DNA of 5,001 bases from an uncultured Lachnospiraceae bacterium (lineage in GTDB: Bacteria > Bacillota > Clostridia > Lachnospirales > Anaerotignaceae). Every line of letters begins with the position of its first letter. Position 1 is the stretch's first letter. Below the pieces are notes generated by a model. It was not told the DNA's origin. It saw only the letters and a list, made by a program, of their open reading frames with translations, and made no database searches. This document shows, in pieces, positions 1 to 5,001 of this stretch. The stretch covers positions 1 through 5,001 of the forward strand of contig CALWSX010000189.1 in the NCBI GenBank assembly GCA_944384285.1. Direction: 5' to 3'. Made by a program: the position numbers and the translations under genes.

Positions 1-230
1 AGTCCTCCAATAGGACCATCACCTTTAATAGTTAAAGTTAAAATATCTCTTGGTCCTTTAAGCATAGAACCCATTATGGCTGCAGCGGTTAAGAGTCTGC
101 CTAAAGCTGCAGAAACAACAGGTGAGGTGTTATGAATTTTTCTCATATTTTCTACTGTATCTTTTGAATTAATAACAAAAGCTCGAACTGCACCATTTGC
201 TGCAGTAGCTTTTATAATTTTATCTGCCAT
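1..230 (-). CDS. hslO: Hsp33 redox-regulated chaperone, N-terminal part (cut by window edge)
   Basis: Hsp33 is a cytoplasmic holdase chaperone that binds unfolding proteins during oxidative stress. It is switched on by oxidation of a C-terminal zinc-binding cysteine cluster. Only the first 76 residues are visible; the family is about 290 residues, so the cysteine cluster lies beyond the left edge and cannot be checked. The visible part matches the conserved N-terminal domain: an ADKIIKATAANGAVRAFVI opening, the TSPVVSAALGRLLTAAAIMG block at residues 35-54, and KGDGPIGG at 69-76. The ATG at 230 is chosen because GGAGGG lies 6 bases upstream. It is the second gene of a leftward operon, 11 bases after the methyltransferase stop. 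Its ribosome binding site overlaps that stop codon, which suggests translational coupling. Identification is from recognised family sequence; activity is inferred. Confidence 0.93.
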   Translation of the reverse strand, partial: MADKIIKATAANGAVRAFVINSKDTVENMRKIHNTSPVVSAALGRLLTAAAIMGSMLKGPRDILTLTIKGDGPIGG

Positions 231-236
231 AAAAAT

Positions 237-242
237 CCCTCC
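237..242 (-). promoter_or_regulatory. Ribosome binding site of hslO, overlapping the upstream stop codon
   Basis: On the minus strand the sequence reads TAGGAGGG. The TAG is the methyltransferase stop and its last two bases run into the Shine-Dalgarno core GGAGGG. Six bases separate this from the hslO ATG. The overlap fixes the hslO start and points to reinitiation or coupling by ribosomes finishing the upstream gene. Confidence 0.8.
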
Positions 243-997
243 TATTTCTTAATTTCTTTTACAACAAAATATAATCTCTCACTGTCCTTTTTAGGAGGTG
301 AGAATGTGAAAGCGTCAAAAACATCTAAAAGCATAAGTCCACTTTCTTCTAAAAGACTTTTAATATCGTCTATAGAATATGCTTTTTCTAAATGACATTC
401 TTCTGTTCTTGTATAAGAGTGTTCATTTTCATTTTTAACGAAAAAGTTCATATAATATTCATTTATTTTACTATCCTCATCATAATAATTTTCCCAAATA
501 TAAGCAGCATCATCAGTAGTTTCTGCAAATGTGTTATATGCAAGTATATTTTTAAATTTATATTCGGTATTTAAATCAAATATAAAAAGTCCGCCGGGAT
601 CAAGATAGTTGTTTACAAGTTTAAATACAGTCAAAAGGTCTTCTTTTTCTGTTATATAGTTAATACAGTCAAAAAGACTTATAACAAGGGAAACAGTCCC
701 ATAAAGTTCAAAAGAGCGCATATCCTGTAGAAGGTATAATATGTCAAGGTTTTCTTCATTTGCTTTTTCGTTTGCAATATTTAGCATATCAGGAGATATA
801 TCAATACCTATCATATCATAACCTTTTTTTGCAAGAAGAGAGGTTACGTTCCCTGTTCCACAACCTAAATCCAAAACAAGATCAGGTTTTGCGTTATATT
901 TTTTTAAAAGTTTTTCTATATATGAAACCCACATTTCATAATCTGTATCGCCCATAAATATATCATATACAGATGCGAAAGAAGTATAAATATCCAT
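242..997 (-). CDS. Class I SAM-dependent methyltransferase, substrate unknown
   Basis: This 251-residue soluble protein has the Rossmann-type SAM-binding fold of class I methyltransferases. Motif I is VLDLGCGTGN at residues 41-50, the glycine-rich SAM loop. The acidic end of strand 2 is in GIDISPDML at 64-72, where D66 would bind the ribose hydroxyls. QDMR at 91-94 fits motif III and the adenine-contacting region, and GGLFIFDLNT at 135-144 is the later strand. The N-terminal YTSFASVYDIFM is typical of small-molecule methyltransferases of the Methyltransf_25/UbiE-like type. No DPPY-type nucleobase motif is present, so a DNA adenine methyltransferase is unlikely. The ATG at 997 is preceded by a weak AGGGTGA ribosome binding site. 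It is the first gene of the operon with hslO, downstream of a consensus promoter. The acceptor cannot be told from sequence. Confidence 0.87.
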   Translation of the reverse strand: MDIYTSFASVYDIFMGDTDYEMWVSYIEKLLKKYNAKPDLVLDLGCGTGNVTSLLAKKGYDMIGIDISPDMLNIANEKANEENLDILYLLQDMRSFELYGTVSLVISLFDCINYITEKEDLLTVFKLVNNYLDPGGLFIFDLNTEYKFKNILAYNTFAETTDDAAYIWENYYDEDSKINEYYMNFFVKNENEHSYTRTEECHLEKAYSIDDIKSLLEESGLMLLDVFDAFTFSPPKKDSERLYFVVKEIKK

Positions 998-1029
998 TTT
1001 GTCACCCTAACTATAAATTTTTATACAAA

Positions 1030-1058
1030 ATAATATTATTGAACAAGCTTTCTGTCAA
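1030..1058 (-). promoter_or_regulatory. Sigma-A promoter of the methyltransferase-hslO operon
   Basis: Read on the minus strand, a perfect -35 TTGACA (1058-1053) is followed by a 17-base spacer and a -10 TATTAT (1035-1030). Transcription would start near 1023, giving a leader of about 25 bases before the methyltransferase ATG at 997. The boxes and spacing are seen directly; the start site is inferred. Confidence 0.82.
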
Positions 1059-1063
1059 TATTT

Positions 1064-1092
1064 ATTATAATGTTAAAACCAAATAAATGCAA
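1064..1092 (-). promoter_or_regulatory. Possible second, upstream promoter of the same leftward operon
   Basis: On the minus strand a consensus -10 TATAAT (1069-1064) sits 17 bases after TTGCAT (1092-1087), a poor -35. The start would fall near 1057, overlapping the -35 box of the stronger downstream promoter. It may be a minor or regulated promoter, or chance in AT-rich DNA. Confidence 0.35.
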
Positions 1093-1120
1093 TGAATTTA
1101 AGCGATAAAGATAGCCAAAA

Positions 1121-1138
1121 ATGTTAAAATATTAACAA
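1121..1138. promoter_or_regulatory. Rex-like operator (inverted repeat)
   Basis: The sequence ATGTTAAAATATTAACAA is an inverted repeat with TGTTAA and TTAACA arms around a 4-base centre. It matches the Clostridial Rex operator TTGTTAANNNNTTAACAA at 13 of 14 defined positions; only the first T is replaced by A. Rex is a repressor that leaves DNA when NADH is high relative to NAD+. The site lies between two divergent transcription units: about 60 bases upstream of the leftward -35 box and 36 bases upstream of the tRNA -35 box. It overlaps neither main promoter, so the controlled gene is uncertain. A half-site-like TGTTAAAA recurs at 1071-1078. Confidence 0.5.
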
Positions 1139-1174
1139 ACTTATTGTGCATTTTAAAATAAACAAAAAAATGTA

Positions 1175-1203
1175 TTGACAAAATAGTGTGTTTTTGGTAC
1201 TAT
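1175..1203 (+). promoter_or_regulatory. Sigma-A promoter of tRNA-Arg
   Basis: A perfect -35 TTGACA (1175-1180) is followed by a 17-base spacer and a -10 TACTAT (1198-1203). The start would be near 1210, leaving a leader of roughly 24 bases to be removed by RNase P before the mature tRNA 5' end at 1234. Confidence 0.82.
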
Positions 1204-1233
1204 TATTGATGTCTTTGAGAAAAGTAAAAATTT

Positions 1234-1307
<74 letters not shown>

Positions 1308-1309
1308 TT

Positions 1310-1342
1310 AAAACCCTTGAATTTATTTTCAAGGGTTTTTTG
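1310..1342 (+). terminator. Intrinsic terminator of tRNA-Arg
   Basis: AAAACCCTTGAA (1310-1321) pairs with TTCAAGGGTTTT (1328-1339) around the loop TTTATT, and a T run covers 1336-1341. The hairpin begins 2 bases after the tRNA 3' end, so it ends the tRNA transcript and separates it from the next operon. Confidence 0.9.
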
Positions 1343-1370
1343 TTTACAAATTATTAAAATATGGTATTAT
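1343..1370 (+). promoter_or_regulatory. Extended -10 promoter of the YjjP/YjjB operon
   Basis: TTTACA (1343-1348) is followed by a 16-base spacer and TATTAT (1365-1370). A TGG directly upstream of the -10 supplies the extended -10 TGn element, which would offset the imperfect -35 and short spacer. The start would be near 1377, giving a leader of about 40 bases, too short for a known riboswitch. Confidence 0.6.
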
Positions 1371-1417
1371 TATTCTGTATAAATTAATAAAAGAATATAA
1401 AAGAAAAGGTTATATGA

Positions 1418-2176
1418 ATGGATAAAAATTTAGTTTTAAAATTAGCACTTGATGCCGGAGAAACTTTAATATCTTGTGGAGCTGAAACATATAGAGCGGA
1501 AGACACAGTTGTTCGAATACTTTCTGTTATGGAAAACTCTTCTTCAGATGCTTTTGCTATTCCAACGGGTATTTTTGCTACAATAACACCACAAGCCTCA
1601 TCTTCAAGAACTTCTATAAGAAGAATTTTATCCCGTAGTACAAATCTTGAAAAAATAGAAAGGGTAAATTCTCTTTCAAGGCGTTTTGTAGCTGGGAAAA
1701 TATCTCTTGATGATGCTATAATTGAAATGCAGGAGATAAAGGAGCGTAAACCATATTCGTTTTGGTTTAAGACGGTTTCATTTATGTTAACGTGTACTTT
1801 TTTTACATTTTTGTTTGATGGAAATATAAATGATGCTCTTTGTGCTACTTTTGTAGGTTTTATAGCCGGCTTTGCAAATAGCTTTATGTCTAAAAGAAAA
1901 ATATCATCTTTTTTGGTGATTTTATTTTCAAGTATGTTTATAGGTTTTTTTGCTAAGTTTTTTTTATCTTTTGGCATAGGTATACATGAGGATAAAATAA
2001 TAATAGCATGTTTAATGCCTCTTGTGCCGGGAGTTGCTCTTACAAATGCAGTAAGGGATATTTTATCAGGAGATTATCTTTCAGGTGTTGCAAGAATAGT
2101 TGAAGCTTTAGCTGTTGCTGTTGCTACTGCTGTTGGGATTGGTTTGGCCATAGGTTTTTATACTTATATATTTTGA
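1418..2176 (+). CDS. YjjP-like subunit of a split ThrE-family exporter (ThrE/DUF1212 domain)
   Basis: This 252-residue protein matches the first half of the ThrE family, which covers threonine/serine exporters and E. coli YjjP (about 256 residues). A soluble N-terminal part of about 110 residues holds the family signature GAETYRAEDTVVRI at 21-34. Roughly five hydrophobic segments follow, near residues 116-133, 137-156, 162-185, 192-210 and 226-248. The conserved PLVPGVALTNAVRDILSGDY block is at 201-220. Corynebacterium ThrE exports threonine and serine; E. coli YjjP with YjjB has been linked to succinate export. The substrate here is unknown. The ATG at 1418 follows a modest AAAAGG, 8 bases upstream. 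Its TGA stop overlaps the next gene's ribosome binding site. The alanine/valine run at 232-239 is encoded by a GCT/GTT microrepeat. Confidence 0.9.
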   Translation: MDKNLVLKLALDAGETLISCGAETYRAEDTVVRILSVMENSSSDAFAIPTGIFATITPQASSSRTSIRRILSRSTNLEKIERVNSLSRRFVAGKISLDDAIIEMQEIKERKPYSFWFKTVSFMLTCTFFTFLFDGNINDALCATFVGFIAGFANSFMSKRKISSFLVILFSSMFIGFFAKFFLSFGIGIHEDKIIIACLMPLVPGVALTNAVRDILSGDYLSGVARIVEALAVAVATAVGIGLAIGFYTYIF

Positions 2177-2178
2177 GG
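2175..2178 (+). promoter_or_regulatory. Ribosome binding site of the YjjB-like gene, overlapping the YjjP stop
   Basis: GAGG is embedded in TTTTGAGGTG, where TGA (2174-2176) is the stop of the upstream gene. It lies 6 bases before the ATG at 2185. This spacing selects ATG 2185 over the TTG at 2173, which would lie upstream of the site. Confidence 0.75.
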
Positions 2179-2184
2179 TGTTTT

Positions 2185-2643
2185 ATGATTAAATATTTTA
2201 TTATACAGTTTGTTGCAGCATTTTTTGGTTGTGTATTTTTTGCAGCAACACTTAATGCATCTAAAAAAGAACTTACATGGTCTGGGCTTACGGGAGCTTT
2301 TGGTTGGCTTTCATATTGCATACTTTTAAAGCTTAATGTATCTACTTTTTATTCCATGTTTTTAGCCACAGTTGTTGTAAGTTTAATTTCAAGATTTTTA
2401 TCCCATTTGAGACAGGCGCCTTCAACTGTATTTTTAATTCCGGGTATTTTGCCTCTTGTACCTGGTGCAGGTATTTATTACACACTTTGTGCTGTTTTAG
2501 ATGGAGATTCTTTAACAGGGTTTTATAAAGGAGTAGAAACCTTCAAAATGGCAGGAGCTATTGCTTTAGGAATTATGATAATAACATCTTTACCATATAA
2601 AACATTTAATTTTATTAAAATAAGCAAGTCTAAGAAATTATAA
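2185..2643 (+). CDS. YjjB-like subunit of a split ThrE-family exporter (ThrE_2/DUF3815 domain)
   Basis: This 152-residue integral membrane protein corresponds to the C-terminal half of full-length ThrE and to E. coli YjjB (about 157 residues). Hydrophobic segments lie near residues 3-22, 34-50, 55-72, 82-103 and 121-136. The family motif IPGILPLVPGAGIYYT is at 85-100, and it echoes the PLVPG motif of the partner protein. A basic tail (KISKSKKL) ends the protein, consistent with a cytoplasmic C-terminus. The gene starts 8 bases after the YjjP-like stop, so the two are co-transcribed and probably translationally coupled in about equal amounts. Family knowledge says both subunits are needed for transport. 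The exported compound (amino acid or dicarboxylate) is not revealed by the sequence. Confidence 0.9.
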   Translation: MIKYFIIQFVAAFFGCVFFAATLNASKKELTWSGLTGAFGWLSYCILLKLNVSTFYSMFLATVVVSLISRFLSHLRQAPSTVFLIPGILPLVPGAGIYYTLCAVLDGDSLTGFYKGVETFKMAGAIALGIMIITSLPYKTFNFIKISKSKKL

Positions 2644-2646
2644 TTT

Positions 2647-2674
2647 AAAAATGAGCTTTTAAGCTCATTTTTTT
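2647..2674 (+). terminator. Intrinsic terminator of the YjjP/YjjB operon
   Basis: AAAATGAGC pairs with GCTCATTTT around the loop TTTTAA, and a T tract ends at 2674. It begins 3 bases after the YjjB-like stop. The A run on the left arm could give some termination in the other direction, but no gene reads into it from the right. Confidence 0.88.
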
Positions 2675-2770
2675 GTTTTTAAATATATTTTAAAGATAAA
2701 AAATACCTAAAAATTAGATAAGAATTTATTTTATAAAAATTAATAATAGTTTTTATAAGTTTTGCATAAA

Positions 2771-2787
2771 AATTAAAATTTTTAATT
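2771..2787. repeat. A/T-only inverted repeat upstream of the SulP gene
   Basis: AATTAAAA (2771-2778) and TTTTAATT (2780-2787) form perfect 8-base arms around one T. It lies in the very AT-rich gap 2675-2830, about 45 bases upstream of the SulP -35 box. It could be an AT-rich upstream element or a protein site, but such palindromes arise easily in this composition. Confidence 0.4.
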
Positions 2788-2794
2788 ATAAAAT

Positions 2795-2819
2795 CTGTTT
2801 AAAAAAACAGTTATTTTTT
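2795..2819 (+). repeat. Inverted repeat CTGTTT-AAAA-AAACAG followed by a T-rich run
   Basis: Arms of 6 bases at 2795-2800 and 2805-2810 enclose AAAA and are followed by TTATTTTTT. The shape resembles a weak intrinsic terminator and could back up the one at 2647. It could equally be an operator, as it ends 22 bases before the SulP -35 box. The sequence does not decide between these. Confidence 0.4.
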
Positions 2820-2831
2820 GTAAAAAAATAC

Positions 2832-2860
2832 TTGAAAGAGGTAGGAAAAGGGAGTATATT
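2832..2860 (+). promoter_or_regulatory. Sigma-A promoter of the SulP transporter gene
   Basis: TTGAAA (2832-2837) is followed by a 17-base spacer and TATATT (2855-2860), with a start expected near 2867. The leader would be about 54 bases. It contains the short palindrome TTGTACAA (2897-2904) but no riboswitch I can recognise. Confidence 0.7.
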
Positions 2861-2906
2861 AAGCAATGTCTTGTGTTTTAAGGGCTTTGAAATTAGTTGT
2901 ACAAAT

Positions 2907-2912
2907 AGGGGG
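2907..2912 (+). promoter_or_regulatory. Ribosome binding site of the SulP gene
   Basis: AGGGGG lies 8 bases before the ATG at 2921. It differs from the AGGAGG consensus by one base but is the only purine-rich block near the start, and it supports ATG 2921. Confidence 0.65.
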
Positions 2913-2920
2913 TTTTTTAA

Positions 2921-4567
2921 ATGTTTTCAAAGTTTATATCTGATTTAAAAAGGGAGTTTTCGGGATATAATGCGAAAAAGCTTATGAATGACTTAATGGC
3001 CGGTTTGACTGTATGCGCCGTAGCCCTTCCTTTAGCTCTTGCTTTTGGTGTAAGCAGTGGTGTATCTGCAGCGGCAGGTCTTGTAACAGCGATACTTGCA
3101 GGTATTGTTATTGGATTGGTTTCCGGTGCGTCATATCAGATTTCTGGTCCAACCGGTGCAATGTCAGCTGTACTTATTGGTATTGTAGCAAAATACGGAC
3201 TTCAAGGTGTATTTATAGCTTGTCTTGGAGCAGGCATTATACTTCTTATATGTGGTCTTTTGAAAATGGGACGTTTAATAAGTTTTATACCTATGCCTGT
3301 AATTATGGGATTTACATCAGGTATTGCTATTATAATTGCTCTTGGTCAGGTAGATAATTTTTTTGGTACAGTAAGTGAGGGTACAAGTGCCATATCAAAA
3401 TTGATGTCATATGGAACACTTGGTTTTAACCCAAATATGCAATCCGTTGCAATAGGTGTATTTGTTGTTCTTATTATGATATTGTGGCCAAAGAAGTGGG
3501 CATCTAAAGTTCCAGGTTCACTTATAAGTATTATTACGGCAACAATTTTAGCGACTGTTTTAGGTTTTGATGAAATTGCACTTGTTGGAGATATTCCAAA
3601 AACTTTATTTATGGAAGACCGCTTACAACTTTCAGCTTTTAATTTTAAAATGCTTTCAGATCTTTTATCTCCTATTATAACTATTGCGGCTCTTGGAATG
3701 ATAGAAAGTTTACTTTGCGGAGCAAGTGCAGCTCGTATGACAAGTGAGAAATTCGATGCTGACAGAGAGCTTGTGGCTCAAGGTATCGGTAATATATTAA
3801 TTCCATTTTTCGGTGGAGTTCCGGCAACTGCGGCGATAGCAAGAACAAGTGTTGCTATAAAATCAGGTGAACAAACTCGACTTACAAGCGTTTTCCATTC
3901 AGTATTTCTTCTTCTTTCAATGTTTGTTCTTGGTGGTGTAATGGCAAAACTTCCTATATCAGCACTTGCAGGAGTTTTAATGGTTACAGCATGGAGAATG
4001 AATGAATGGAGCGGTATAAAATATATTTTTTCACATAAATTTAAATCAGCAATAAGCCAGTTCCTAATTACAATGGTTGCAACTGTTGTGTTTGACCTTA
4101 CAACAGCTATTTTAATTGGTGTTATATATTCTGCAATATTATATGTTGCATCTTCAGGTCATCTTAATGTTGAATTTTCATCTGTTGATGTTGAAAGATT
4201 ACCATCTCAGTCATACGGAGAGGGTATTCAGAGAGCCGTTGTTGCTTACATAACAGGTTCTGTATTTTTTGGCGCTGTAGACAGTCTTCATAATTCTTTT
4301 GAAAATATGCCGGAATGCGAACATTTAATACTCTCAATGAGGGGTGTTCCAAATATAGACGTTTCCGGTGCACAGGAAGTTCTTCTTCTTTGCCGTTCAT
4401 GTCATGAAAATGGAAAGACAGTTGTTTTCTGTGGGGTTTGTCCTGAAGTTCGTAGATATCTTGACAGGGCGGGAGTTACGGAGGTTGTCGGAGAGGCTGC
4501 ATTTTATTGGAGTGCGGATAAAGCTTTATCTGACCTTTTTGCAAGCCAGAGAGCTGTTAGTATTTAA
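2921..4567 (+). CDS. SulP-family (SLC26-like) anion transporter with C-terminal STAS domain
   Basis: This 548-residue inner-membrane protein has the normal length and order for SulP: a transporter domain (about 20-410) followed by a cytoplasmic STAS domain (about 430-542). Family landmarks are the first membrane helix with PLALAFGVSSG (37-47), SGPTGAM (75-81) at the helix 3 half-helix, GFTSGIAIIIALGQ (130-143), GMIESLLCGASA (259-270) and GGVPATAAIARTSV (298-311) at the helix 10 half-helix. E262 is the acidic residue expected in the helix 8 ion site. The STAS signature is LSMRGVPNIDVSGAQEVLL (471-489). Members carry sulfate, bicarbonate or, for E. coli DauA, C4-dicarboxylates; no neighbouring sulfur or carbon-fixation gene points to one of these. 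The STAS domain has two CxxC pairs (491/494 and 504/507). The gene is monocistronic. Parts of it are clearly richer in GC than its neighbours. Confidence 0.95.
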   Translation: MFSKFISDLKREFSGYNAKKLMNDLMAGLTVCAVALPLALAFGVSSGVSAAAGLVTAILAGIVIGLVSGASYQISGPTGAMSAVLIGIVAKYGLQGVFIACLGAGIILLICGLLKMGRLISFIPMPVIMGFTSGIAIIIALGQVDNFFGTVSEGTSAISKLMSYGTLGFNPNMQSVAIGVFVVLIMILWPKKWASKVPGSLISIITATILATVLGFDEIALVGDIPKTLFMEDRLQLSAFNFKMLSDLLSPIITIAALGMIESLLCGASAARMTSEKFDADRELVAQGIGNILIPFFGGVPATAAIARTSVAIKSGEQTRLTSVFHSVFLLLSMFVLGGVMAKLPISALAGVLMVTAWRMNEWSGIKYIFSHKFKSAISQFLITMVATVVFDLTTAILIGVIYSAILYVASSGHLNVEFSSVDVERLPSQSYGEGIQRAVVAYITGSVFFGAVDSLHNSFENMPECEHLILSMRGVPNIDVSGAQEVLLLCRSCHENGKTVVFCGVCPEVRRYLDRAGVTEVVGEAAFYWSADKALSDLFASQRAVSI

Positions 4568-4573
4568 ATATAC

Positions 4574-4607
4574 AAAAAAGCTGTGTTTAAAAACACAGCT
4601 TTTTTTA
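4574..4607. terminator. Bidirectional intrinsic terminator between convergent genes
   Basis: AAAAAAGCTGTGTTT pairs with AAACACAGCTTTTTT, giving a long stem with an A run on the left and a T run on the right. It starts 7 bases after the SulP stop. Read on either strand it is a stem followed by at least six U residues, so it can end both the SulP transcript and the leftward transcript of the gene at 4658-5001. Confidence 0.92.
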
Positions 4608-4657
4608 TTGAGGTATTTTGTTCAAAAGGTATATTTTTGGTAAATATAAGGTAATAA

Positions 4658-5001
4658 TTAAAAATCATAATCTTCTTCATACATACGGTAAGCATCAAAA
4701 AAGTCATCATAAAAATATCCGTCAATATTGTTGTCAAAAGCCTTTCCGTTAATAGAGATTTCTTTTATATCTGCGATAAATCCTTCGACACAATAGTCAT
4801 ATACATATTTTTTAAAAACCGTTCCTTTTAAAGTTGCTGTATGAATTTCGTTTTCATAATTTGTGGAGAATGAAATTTGTATGGTATTTGAGGATTCTGC
4901 GGCAATAACCATTTCATTATCATAGTAAACCACAATTTTTATAAAAACGGTTCCGTCTTTTGATATATGCAGTTTAAAAGGAACAGCTCTAACGTATGGG
5001 A
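4658..5001 (-). CDS. Hypothetical protein, C-terminal part (cut by window edge)
   Basis: The reading frame is open from the right edge to a TAA at 4658-4660, giving 113 visible residues with no internal stop. A GTG at 4933 could start a 91-residue protein, but the frame continues upstream as PYVRAVPFKLHISKDGTVFI with protein-like composition, and no good ribosome binding site precedes that GTG. I therefore read it as the C-terminal part of a longer gene. I do not recognise the family. The sequence looks soluble, with alternating hydrophobic and polar stretches suggesting beta strands (for example TVFIKIVVYY and NTIQISFSTNY), one cysteine, and a final 25 residues rich in Asp, Glu, Tyr and Phe (DGYFYDDFFDAYRMYEEDYDF is its core region). 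It converges on the SulP gene and shares the terminator between them. Confidence 0.72.
   Translation of the reverse strand, partial: PYVRAVPFKLHISKDGTVFIKIVVYYDNEMVIAAESSNTIQISFSTNYENEIHTATLKGTVFKKYVYDYCVEGFIADIKEISINGKAFDNNIDGYFYDDFFDAYRMYEEDYDF

Noticed and set aside
1059..1074. PerR-like box near the hslO operon promoter
   Set aside because: The TTATAATAAATATTG stretch on the minus strand matches only about 11 of 15 bases of the PerR consensus and is almost all A/T, so it is not distinguishable from background.
1343..1417. Riboswitch or T-box upstream of the YjjP/YjjB operon
   Set aside because: The predicted leader is only about 40 bases, with no conserved T-box or riboswitch core. The hairpin just upstream belongs to the tRNA terminator.
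1414..1425. Three-codon ATG-AAT-GGA-TAA frame overlapping the YjjP-like start
   Set aside because: It is very short and the ATG at 1418 sits at a better distance from the AAAAGG site. It is most likely chance.
1384..1977. Leftward 197-residue open frame antisense to the YjjP-like gene
   Set aside because: It lies almost wholly on the opposite strand of a well-supported gene, has no recognisable domain, promoter or ribosome binding site, and long antisense frames are common in AT-rich coding DNA.
2173..2643. TTG at 2173 as the start of the YjjB-like gene
   Set aside because: It lies upstream of the GAGG ribosome binding site and would add only four residues. ATG 2185, with a 6-base spacing, is the better start.
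2866..2943. 25-codon open frame overlapping the SulP start, as a possible regulatory leader peptide
   Set aside because: Its ATG coincides with the predicted transcription start, so no ribosome binding site would be transcribed. The peptide has no codon run or motif suggesting attenuation.
4164..4643. Other-frame and antisense open frames across the STAS region and the terminator (for example 4164-4400 minus, 4368-4643 plus)
   Set aside because: They overlap a confidently identified gene, one runs straight through the hairpin terminator, and their translations show no domain features.

Overview
The window is AT-rich and reads like the chromosome of a low-GC Gram-positive anaerobe, most likely a member of the Clostridia. 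The clues are the base composition, strong GGAGG-type ribosome binding sites, near-consensus sigma-A promoters with 17-bp spacers, and short hairpin-plus-U-tract terminators. The genus cannot be fixed from this sequence. No mobile element, CRISPR array or phage gene was seen; most of the window looks like ordinary housekeeping and transport DNA.

Layout. Positions 1-997 hold a leftward operon. A class I SAM-dependent methyltransferase (242-997) is followed 11 bases later by the start of hslO, the redox-regulated chaperone Hsp33 (1-230, cut by the left edge). Positions 998-1233 form a divergent control region. It holds a strong leftward promoter for the methyltransferase-hslO operon, a possible second leftward promoter, a strong rightward promoter for a tRNA, and between them an 18-bp inverted repeat that closely fits the Clostridial Rex (NADH-sensing repressor) operator. 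A tRNA-Arg(ACG) gene follows (1234-1307) with its own terminator.

Positions 1343-2674 carry a rightward two-gene operon with its own promoter and terminator. It encodes the two halves of a split ThrE-type exporter: a YjjP-like protein (1418-2176) and a YjjB-like protein (2185-2643). An AT-rich intergenic region with two inverted repeats and a promoter leads to a 548-residue SulP-family anion transporter with a C-terminal STAS domain (2921-4567). A strong, probably bidirectional hairpin terminator (4574-4607) separates it from a convergent leftward gene of unknown function that runs off the right edge (4658-5001).

How the parts may relate. The two membrane systems (YjjP/YjjB and SulP) have separate promoters and terminators, so they are neighbours rather than one operon. 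Both families include E. coli members linked to C4-dicarboxylate (succinate) movement, but substrate cannot be read from sequence. The most interesting items are the Rex-like operator in the hslO/tRNA divergent region, two CxxC pairs in the STAS domain of the SulP protein, and the unrecognised gene at the right edge. No clearly new multi-gene system is visible.
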